A stretch of 64,000 nt of DNA from Rhizobium sp. Leaf453. GTDB lineage: Bacteria; Pseudomonadota; Alphaproteobacteria; Rhizobiales; Rhizobiaceae. How positions within the stretch are numbered: position 1 is the first letter of the stretch; each line of letters opens with the position of its first letter. Below, piece by piece: positions 58,136 to 64,000 of this stretch. The position numbers and the translations under genes were made by a program. The stretch lies in the NCBI RefSeq assembly GCF_001425605.1, contig NZ_LMRG01000006.1, forward strand, positions 245,209-309,208, read 5' to 3'. The notes under the pieces were generated by a model. That model searched no databases. It saw only the letters and a program-made list of their open reading frames with translations, and had not been told where the DNA came from.

Positions 58136-58833
58136 TGTGTGCCTTCTGCCAGGAATGTGGCCCAGGACGCCGCATCATGCGCCTCAACGGTAAACACATG
58201 CTCGCGGTAACCCCGCCCGCTGAACTCCGCACTTTGACCGCCATATGTGCCTGGAAGAGCGGCCTCGATACGCAGCACGTTCACATGCCCGGGTATCGCA
58301 TCAAGCTTGCCTGCCAGTCGTGGCACCCAGAACGAATGGATCACATCAGTGCTGGTAATCTCGACATTCACGGGGCGACCCGCCGGAATGTGCAGCACGC
58401 CATCGGTGGCAATTGCTCGGTCCTCGCCATAGCGGAACGTCCACGCCCATTGCCGCGCCTGTGCCTGAACGGTGACTAGATCAGGCGCCTCGCGTGGCAG
58501 CAATCGCTCACCGATGAAGAGACCATATGCTGTCAACGCGGCCAGCGTCACCAGTGGAAAGCCGACCCCAAGACCCCATATCCAGACACGTGTTCCGCTC
58601 TCGTTCCTGCCGCAAACTGAGGGATTGGGAGGGCGATATAGGGCGGCAAATATCAACGCCATGACGAAAAAGAAGATTGCCAACGCGCAAGTCAGCATCA
58701 CCCACCACAAATCTGCTATTGTAAACGCTGCCGGTCCCGCAGGATGCAGCATTGAAAATCGTTCTTGGCAACCGGTTGCGATCGCAAGCGTTGTCACAAT
58801 TGCAAAACCAGGAAGGAGTCTCGGGTGACACAA
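58132..58833 (-). CDS. Oxidase subunit II lacking the CuA cysteines (quinol-oxidase-like)
   Basis: About 233 residues from a TTG at 58833. Other possible starts are GTG 58797 and ATG 58752; the lipobox AIATGC before QERF favours an upstream start. Two helices (MLTCALAIFFFVMALIFAAL, GFPLVTLAALTAYGLF) precede the cupredoxin domain (WAWTFRYGEDRAIATDGVLH, VIHSFWVPRLAGKLDAIPG). In the metal site the usual CxExC reads QSAEFSG: both Cys are Ser, as in CyoA quinol oxidases, so no CuA centre is expected. It overlaps the subunit I-III gene by 4 bases. Confidence 0.85.
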   Translation of the reverse strand: MCHPRLLPGFAIVTTLAIATGCQERFSMLHPAGPAAFTIADLWWVMLTCALAIFFFVMALIFAALYRPPNPSVCGRNESGTRVWIWGLGVGFPLVTLAALTAYGLFIGERLLPREAPDLVTVQAQARQWAWTFRYGEDRAIATDGVLHIPAGRPVNVEITSTDVIHSFWVPRLAGKLDAIPGHVNVLRIEAALPGTYGGQSAEFSGRGYREHVFTVEAHDAASWATFLAEGTQ

Positions 58834-59346
58834 AAGATGACGCAGGGACCAGAGGACATTGCCCCGTTCGAAGATCCGATCTCCAACGATCCAGCCTTTC
58901 AACAAACCGAAAGCCGCGTCGCGATCTGGGGTCATCCGTTGCATGCCATGACCGTGGCCTTCCCCGTTGCGCTGACATTTTGTGCCTTTGGGGCCGACTT
59001 GCTCTACTGGTGGTCCGGGCAGGAACGTTGGGCTTGGGCGGCGCTTTGGGCCACGGGGACCGCGTTTCTTTTCGGCCTGCTGGCTGGGGCCAGCGGTACA
59101 ATGGAATTGCTGATGGTTCCCGGCATCCGGATCCGCGCTGCAGCCTGGACGCACTTCGTCATCGCCGTCATGCTGCTGTCCTTGCTGGGGCTCAACTGGG
59201 GCTGGCGGTTGACCGGATACGAGTCCGCCGTACTGCCTTGGGGCATCCTCATGTCCGGCTTTGCGGTCATTGTCGTGGCGGCTACGGGGTGGCATGGCGG
59301 CAAACTCGTTTTCGACTACGGCTTGGGGGTATCAAAGGGCAATTGA
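58825..59346 (+). CDS. DUF2231 membrane protein divergent from oxidase subunit II
   Basis: A 173-residue protein from GTG at 58825, with the strong ribosome site GGAAGGAG 6 bases upstream. Four membrane helices are expected, with ESRVAIWGHPLHAMTVAFPV, LTFCAFGADLLYWWSGQERW and FLFGLLAGASGTMELLMVPG typical of DUF2231. The conserved His in WGHPLHAM may bind a metal or heme, and in some members it is linked to oxidase-like clusters. It is the only plus-strand gene in the oxidase cluster; it starts within the 5' end of subunit II and converges with the CopD-like gene, overlapping it by 31 bases. Confidence 0.85.
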   Translation: MTQKMTQGPEDIAPFEDPISNDPAFQQTESRVAIWGHPLHAMTVAFPVALTFCAFGADLLYWWSGQERWAWAALWATGTAFLFGLLAGASGTMELLMVPGIRIRAAAWTHFVIAVMLLSLLGLNWGWRLTGYESAVLPWGILMSGFAVIVVAATGWHGGKLVFDYGLGVSKGN

Positions 59347-59825
59347 CGATTCAAAGGTTGCAAAAGCCATGACGGCATCGGAAGTTCGCCCAGTTCGGGC
59401 TTGGCCAGAACGAGAAACAGGACGCCGATCACCAGACTGAAAATGAGTAACGTCGGCACCAGAGGCTCGGGTGGCTCGTGCTCCCCCTCCGTTTCGGCCA
59501 CGGCGATGATCGTATGCCCCACCCATGCGTGCGTCGCGACGAGAGCTGTGACGAGGACGAGTTTCCCAAAAATCCAAACCGTGAAAACCTCACGAATGAA
59601 GATCAGGGTTGATCCGGTGGAAATAGCCAGAACCGCCACTGGCGTGATAACCCAGACATATCCGAAATGCGTGGCGCGGCGGATTTGCGCGAATTCGGCC
59701 TGCATGATCGCGCGGTCATGACGGGCCAACATGCGGGGCAAGGCGATCAACCCGGCAACCCAGACCGCGACGAAACTCACGTGTAGCGCTTTGAGATGTG
59801 GGACCAGCCCTTCAATCCAGATCAC
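59316..59825 (-). CDS. CopD/HemJ-like membrane protein
   Basis: A 169-residue protein from GTG at 59825, four or more helices. Sequence landmarks are VIWIEGLVPHLKALHVSFVA with a conserved His, RMLARHDRAIMQAEFAQIRR, and LVLVTALVATHAWVGHTIIA. It resembles the CopD/HemJ superfamily (copper-resistance or protoporphyrinogen oxidase-like). In this place a copper-delivery or heme-related role for the oxidase is likely. Its start overlaps the CtaG-like stop by 4 bases (GTGA). Confidence 0.8.
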   Translation of the reverse strand: MIWIEGLVPHLKALHVSFVAVWVAGLIALPRMLARHDRAIMQAEFAQIRRATHFGYVWVITPVAVLAISTGSTLIFIREVFTVWIFGKLVLVTALVATHAWVGHTIIAVAETEGEHEPPEPLVPTLLIFSLVIGVLFLVLAKPELGELPMPSWLLQPLNRQLPFDTPKP

Positions 59826-60520
59826 TGGAGTTCTCCCATCTCGCGCCACGCCCGTCGTGCCAGCATTCCGCCCCAGACAGCAAACGGAAGGCCTGCTGGC
59901 ATCCACATCACCAGTCCGCCAAGCTGCTGGTCAGAGAGCGCCGACAGCCCCCAAAGCAGCGGTGCCGTCGCGTGGGTGGCGTAGACCGCATTCGGCGCAA
60001 GGGTCAGGATCGCGCCCAACAGCCCCATCGCAAGATAGGCCAGAAACACCCATCCCGCGCCCGAACCGCCGGGTTGCGAAAACACTGCACGCCAGAAGAG
60101 AACTGCAGACCCGAACAGGGTCGCCTGCATGGCCCAGAATACCACCATATTACCAAGAGCGGCGTCATAAGCTACAGGCGCATGCCACAGCCACAGCGCG
60201 ACCGTTGCTTGAAGAAACGGCAGACCTACGCCCGTTGTGACGCGTGCGGGGCGCGAAAGTGCAAAAAGCGGCGCCGCCACCGCCACGAGAAGAACATGAT
60301 GCACCACCCGCGCTGAGAACAGCGCCGAGGACAGAGCGCAAAGAGGCGACAGGAATGCAAATGCCAACACGATTACGGCCGCAGCGCCAGGGCGGTTGCG
60401 CCCTGCGCAAAGTGCTAGCGCGCCCAAGATTACGAGTGCCCAAGGCTCAAAATTCCAGCGTGACAAAAGATCCGCTGGCATCGGCGCGGGACCACAATAG
60501 CTGCCCTGCCAATAGTTCAC
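59822..60520 (-). CDS. CtaG-type (caa3) oxidase assembly protein
   Basis: A 232-residue membrane protein from GTG at 60520. It matches the caa3-type CtaG family: SYCGPAPMPADLLSRWNFEP, ALSSALFSARVVHHVLLVAV with the paired His, LFALSRPARV and LWLWHAPVAYDAALGNMVVF. This family helps build copper sites of heme-copper oxidases. It is the first gene of the minus-strand oxidase cluster and is coupled to the CopD-like gene by a 4-base overlap. Confidence 0.88.
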   Translation of the reverse strand: MNYWQGSYCGPAPMPADLLSRWNFEPWALVILGALALCAGRNRPGAAAVIVLAFAFLSPLCALSSALFSARVVHHVLLVAVAAPLFALSRPARVTTGVGLPFLQATVALWLWHAPVAYDAALGNMVVFWAMQATLFGSAVLFWRAVFSQPGGSGAGWVFLAYLAMGLLGAILTLAPNAVYATHATAPLLWGLSALSDQQLGGLVMWMPAGLPFAVWGGMLARRAWREMGELQ

Positions 60521-61004
60521 GTCAAAGCCGGAAAAGCGCGTGTTGCCACACCCATATTTTTACTCCTGTGCGGGGAGGGCGGTCATACTCCCCTAAATTT
60601 CACTTCCTAAGCAGATTCATCAACGAGGCCGCGAAAGCGCCCTTGCTCGTGACGCCCTCACCAAAAGCGTGCCACAGAACCGTGGTAAGGTCCAACCTTT
60701 AGTCTTCTCTCAGGAATGGCTCGTTGAAGGTTCCAAAAAGCCTGCGTCGAAATTCATCAATGGACTGTTCGCCAATCGTCTGCGAGAAGGGTTCACGTCA
60801 CTGAACGCCCTATGGCTGACTTGACGGTGCGAAGCGGTCTTTCAATAATCAAACTTCTTTGTCTGCTTTCGGGCCCGATCGCATCGCGAAAGTGTCAGTT
60901 CGCGTTCATCACCCTGTGAAATCAACACGGGGGTGCGCCAGCCGCAAACCGCATACTGTCGCTCACGCCGTCGCCCTGTTGCCGCGGTTAAACTAACGTG
61001 TTCG
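60521..61004. other. Gap upstream of the oxidase cluster
   Basis: No gene, RNA or strong hairpin is supported. It should contain the promoter of the CtaG-like gene. Around 60826-60852 a short GACGGTGCGAAGCGGTC piece loosely recalls the 65-bp repeat seen at 40551 and 47946. Confidence 0.4.
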
Positions 61005-61526
61005 CTATTCTTGCATTTTATCCAGGGGGAGCATCATGAGCACTTCGTCGCTGCTCACCCCATTGTCACGGAAACCACGAGGTATTCGACCAACCCGGCC
61101 GAAACCGTTTCGTTGATAGAAGCGTATCGCGACGGAGTTTTCGACACTCACTCCAAGCTCCAGCTGGACCATTCCAAGCCCTCGTGCGTGGTTTGCAACG
61201 GCACCCAGAAGGTCTGCGGCGATCCCCGTTCTCCGTTCGGCCTTGCGCACGTAGACACTCGTGAGTGTTGCGCGATGCATCATTTTCCTGGCCTGTTGAA
61301 ACCTGAGCCGCATCATGCCGCAAGGTTGCCCGTTGAGGAATGCCACGAAAACTGGCTGTTCGAGCTGCTTGCACCAATCCTGCTCTGAGAGACTGACCCA
61401 GTCTTCGTGCAAACTCGCGAATGAACCAGGCTCGAGTGAAAGTGCTTCCAGGCGAATATCGCGGAACACGCCGACGTCATCGACTGACAGGCGCCTGATG
61501 ACAGTATCGCTGATGGTCTCGGACAT
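61005..61526 (-). CDS. GNAT-family N-acetyltransferase
   Basis: The 173-residue protein is a single GNAT domain: IRRLSVDDVGVFRDIRLEAL, PCGMMRLRFQQAR, the acetyl-CoA-binding V-loop YVRKAERRTGIAADLLGAVA and the VSVENSVAIRFYQRNGFGRV motif. It transfers an acetyl or related acyl group to an amine of unknown identity. Start ATG at 61526 is preferred over an upstream ATG at 61553. It lies 57 bases downstream of the unknown 470-residue gene, in the same direction. Confidence 0.9.
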   Translation of the reverse strand: MSETISDTVIRRLSVDDVGVFRDIRLEALSLEPGSFASLHEDWVSLSEQDWCKQLEQPVFVAFLNGQPCGMMRLRFQQARKMMHRATLTSVYVRKAERRTGIAADLLGAVANHARGLGMVQLELGVSVENSVAIRFYQRNGFGRVGRIPRGFRDNGVSSDEVLMMLPLDKMQE

Positions 61527-61583
61527 CCGCGTCACCTCCCGTGGGTTATGCAAGGTTCCAGGTTTGTTCGCGACGAACGCCGA

Positions 61584-62996
61584 TCAGGCGAATTTCCATT
61601 CTGGCGAGCCCGCGTGCACGGTTCCGTCTGCAATCTGCTGGGCGAGCTTTTCCCAGAGCGGATCGCCGACAAAGTTTTCAAGGTCGCCGCACGCCTGCTG
61701 AAGCGATTGGCTGCCGTAGATATTGAGCAGATGGGGCAGGGGGCTGCTTTCCAGTTCCCGAAACGGTGACGGCGCAACTGGCTTCAAAACACGATGCCCC
61801 CAAACCCCGGGGCAAACATCAGCGCCGAGGGTTTCCAATAAATCTTGAGCGCCGATTTGCCTGAGCGCGCTTGAAAAAACATGGCGCATAAGCGGGTAGT
61901 AGACTGTCTGCCGGCAACCCCCGAGAACGCGGATACCCGGCAGAATTGAAGCCACCAGGAATGTAGTGAACAGGTTCGGGATAATCTCTCGCCGGCGCAG
62001 TGCTGCAGCGAGGGCCGCTGGTTCGAACCGCAGCTCTCGCGCTTTGCCGGCGCGAGCCGTGAGCATTAGGTTCCCCAATTGCAATGGGAAAAGCTTTCCA
62101 TTCGCGAGACCCCAGAAAAAGTCCGTGGTGCTGCGGATCCATCCGGCCCAGGGACCAGCGTTGAGCCCGTCGATCGCCTCGATGATGGCGGCTGCTAGCA
62201 TGCCGTTTCCGAACAACTGCCGCGACAGCCACGACCCAGGGCTATCGAGATGATCGGCGACGAGGTCGGCCATGTCGGTGTCGTCCAGCTGAAGGAGCCG
62301 AGGCTGCGCGGGGAAGGCCCACTTCCAGAGCGCCTGATTTCCAGTCTTGATTGCATCTGCCGCGGACGCGAACTCTCCTTGCGGCAACAGCGCATTCAAG
62401 CGGACAGCGGACGGGTTTGCCGGGGCGTCCCTGGTGGTTCCCGTCAATTTGAAACTGTAATGGGCATTTAATCCGCAGATGCTGTAGGAATCCATCAGCC
62501 GTCTTGGCAGTCCGAAGACGTTGACCGGTTCGCCGTCCAGCGACAGCCATCCCGGACCCTTCTTCGGTTTTTCAATGAACTTTACCGTCGAGGCGCTGTA
62601 CCAGATATGCCATTGCAGCCGGTTCGCGTTTAATCCCAGCAGGCTGAAAAGGTGTGTGTAGAACGCATCCGGCTCGACGAGTAGATGGCAATGGGGACCG
62701 GTTTGAATAACAGGGGCCGCCACCAATTGTTGGGAACATTGCTTAGCCTCCTGCGAAGTGGCTCCCATACGCAGCGCAGCGCGTTCGATACAGTTCTGAA
62801 GAAGGGCCATGGCCTCGTCTCGAGCACAACAGCCCGTTCGATGACCGCCGATGCGATAGACCGCCGAGGCGTAGGCGTCGAGTGGCTTGGCCCAGTGTTG
62901 GTCCACCTGCGGAAAGAGATGCGACAACGTCTCCTTCAAGCTCGCCACGGTCACATCGGTTCGCTGGGAGTGAGCTGCGGGTGGACTGGTATCCAT
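61584..62996 (-). CDS. Unknown 470-residue protein, probable biosynthetic partner
   Basis: No family is recognised with confidence. ATG at 62996 is chosen. The N-terminal part is helical with a Cys-containing region (GHRTGCCARDEAMALLQNC). The middle has His-rich and Trp-rich strands (TGPHCHLLVEPDAFYTHLF, LQWHIWYSASTVKF) and a GLNAHYSFKLTGTTRDAP motif. The C-terminal half is helical. No membrane span or signal. It lies between a methyltransferase-like gene and a GNAT gene, so it may make or modify a small molecule. Confidence 0.75.
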   Translation of the reverse strand: MDTSPPAAHSQRTDVTVASLKETLSHLFPQVDQHWAKPLDAYASAVYRIGGHRTGCCARDEAMALLQNCIERAALRMGATSQEAKQCSQQLVAAPVIQTGPHCHLLVEPDAFYTHLFSLLGLNANRLQWHIWYSASTVKFIEKPKKGPGWLSLDGEPVNVFGLPRRLMDSYSICGLNAHYSFKLTGTTRDAPANPSAVRLNALLPQGEFASAADAIKTGNQALWKWAFPAQPRLLQLDDTDMADLVADHLDSPGSWLSRQLFGNGMLAAAIIEAIDGLNAGPWAGWIRSTTDFFWGLANGKLFPLQLGNLMLTARAGKARELRFEPAALAAALRRREIIPNLFTTFLVASILPGIRVLGGCRQTVYYPLMRHVFSSALRQIGAQDLLETLGADVCPGVWGHRVLKPVAPSPFRELESSPLPHLLNIYGSQSLQQACGDLENFVGDPLWEKLAQQIADGTVHAGSPEWKFA

Positions 62997-63041
62997 GTAT
63001 CCGCTTTCTTGTGTTCGTGGTGGCACCAAGCTCATGGACGG

Positions 63042-63983
63042 TCATCTTAAAGCTGGGCGCGAAGGCCGCCACTCCCATCGCTCACCTGTCGGTGTTTCTT
63101 GGGCAAAACGAAGCGGGAGTTGTTCGTAGCAATACTCGGCTGGAATTGCTGGCTTCAGCATCGACCCCGTGAAGGCATTGAGCGCAGTCGTCGAATTGGA
63201 TGAGAGAATGGTATAAAAGTTGCCACTGTTCCAGGTCACAATAGAGTGACGGAAAAAGAGGGCCAGCGCAGCAATGGTGCTTTTTAGATCAACCTGAAGC
63301 TGCCGCATCGTGTCGAGAACATCGCGTTGCTTGGCGACGATCTCGGCCTCGGAAAAGTAGCGCGTTTTGAATTGTGCGTCTTTCTGGTGCTCGCGCAGCA
63401 AATAGGTTTCGCTATCCGGGTGTGCAATCTTTTGCACTTGAATGAGCAAACCATCTTTCCGGATCCGCGGTGCGATGAATCCAAGCTGAGTTGCCCGATC
63501 TGGCCCGTACATTTGGAAGGTCGTGTCCTCAAGCAGGATATCAAAGCCGTCCCGGAAAACGTGCAGGCCTTGATCGGACGCGTAGCGTTGCGCATCCAGT
63601 TCGAAGAACGGACCGTGGAAAAAATGTGCGTGTTCGCTCGCCTGTTTTGCGAAGAAACAGGCGCGGTTGCCGTCGGTAGGGCTGCAGCACAGGGTCTCTA
63701 GCCGGCCATCGCCAAGTCTCGCAAGAGCCCTCGCGAGTGTTCCTGCACCGGCGCCAAGCGAATAGAATGTTGCGGTACGGCCGCTATGTCCCCACACATG
63801 CAGGCAATGCGCAAGTATGGCGGCGCCGAGGCGGCATTCCTCTTCAAGCCGATAAGGGATGCTCGCGAAATAGTGCTTGTCGAAATGTCCCCACAGCCGA
63901 CGGTGCGTGTCCCAGAACGTCATGCATTGCAGATCATATTCCAGAAGACGCATATCAGGCACTGGGATGTCTCGATCTGGCAT
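63042..63983 (-). CDS. Class I SAM methyltransferase-like protein
   Basis: A 313-residue protein from ATG at 63983. TFYSLGAGAGTLARALARLG is a glycine-rich motif I of a Rossmann-type SAM-binding domain, followed by LETLCCSPTDGNRACFFAKQ and a later GFDILLEDTTFQMYGP and GLLIQVQKIAHPDSETYLLR. The catalytic motif cannot be read with certainty. It begins a three-gene operon with the unknown protein 45 bases downstream and the GNAT gene. The start is 17 bases from the right window edge. Confidence 0.7.
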   Translation of the reverse strand: MPDRDIPVPDMRLLEYDLQCMTFWDTHRRLWGHFDKHYFASIPYRLEEECRLGAAILAHCLHVWGHSGRTATFYSLGAGAGTLARALARLGDGRLETLCCSPTDGNRACFFAKQASEHAHFFHGPFFELDAQRYASDQGLHVFRDGFDILLEDTTFQMYGPDRATQLGFIAPRIRKDGLLIQVQKIAHPDSETYLLREHQKDAQFKTRYFSEAEIVAKQRDVLDTMRQLQVDLKSTIAALALFFRHSIVTWNSGNFYTILSSNSTTALNAFTGSMLKPAIPAEYCYEQLPLRFAQETPTGERWEWRPSRPALR

Positions 63984-64000
63984 TGCGCCGAGGCCGCTTG

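Noticed and set aside
60933-61388. 151-residue plus-strand frame
   Set aside because: Opposite strand of the GNAT gene, which has the full acetyl-CoA motif.

Overview
The window looks like an accessory segment (large plasmid, chromid or genomic island) of a Rhizobium/Agrobacterium-type alphaproteobacterium. The reasons are high-GC coding DNA, many solute-importer operons with rhizobial-looking proteins, an Amadori/opine-type catabolic cluster, an IS66-IS110-IS3 mix, and a tRNA-Ser 3'-end-like scar. No replication, ribosomal or intact tRNA genes were seen, so the replicon type is inferred.

Layout. 1-1811: one end of an IS66-type insertion sequence. 1853-5553: decayed DNA (truncated DUF900 hydrolase, two IS110-family remnants butted together, a LysR remnant) around an intact HigBA/RelE-type toxin-antitoxin pair. 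5554-7065: an unrecognised protein next to a trypsin-fold protease, closed by a strong terminator. 7370-15194: a peptide-import operon (substrate-binding protein, two permeases, double ATPase) with a CapA-like phosphatase-fold protein and peptidase T, preceded by an unknown gene and a divergent XRE regulator. 16479-17200: decayed IS3. 18174-22253: a tightly coupled five-gene minus-strand cassette of secreted or membrane proteins ending in a trypsin-fold/ankyrin protein; I recognise no described system with this composition. 22494-29289: an Amadori-product (fructoselysine-like) catabolic locus with SIS deglycase, PfkB kinase, LacI regulator, polar amino-acid-type ABC transporter and an ornithine-cyclodeaminase-family enzyme, with the same palindromic operator in both control regions. 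29445-30464: orphan HipB-like regulator, small protein and HNH nuclease, then the tRNA-Ser-like scar. 31181-38392: a BMP-type (nucleoside-like) ABC importer operon with an amidase and a cytosine-deaminase-like amidohydrolase. 38730-40019: an RTX-repeat secreted protein. 40551-48010: a cargo region bracketed by two 65-bp direct repeats; it carries a 1288-residue nuclease-STAND protein (probable anti-phage defence), a ParB-fold-like protein, a DUF3800 protein and a membrane protein. 48834-55034: AI-2E family transporter, a PAS histidine kinase with an RsbQ-like hydrolase and a receiver protein, and a PHB-depolymerase-type esterase. 55320-60520: a heme-copper oxidase cluster with fused subunits I and III, whose subunit II has lost the CuA cysteines. 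61005-63983: a three-gene operon of methyltransferase-like protein, unknown 470-residue protein and GNAT acetyltransferase.

The catabolic operons fit scavenging of plant- or soil-derived peptides, Amadori compounds and nitrogen heterocycles. The defence-like and unknown cassettes sit between IS remnants and repeats, as expected for horizontally acquired cargo. The three best candidates for undescribed biology are the 18174-22253 cassette, the 40866-44732 STAND protein with its neighbours, and the 5554-7065 protease pair. All function calls come from reading motifs; no database search was run.
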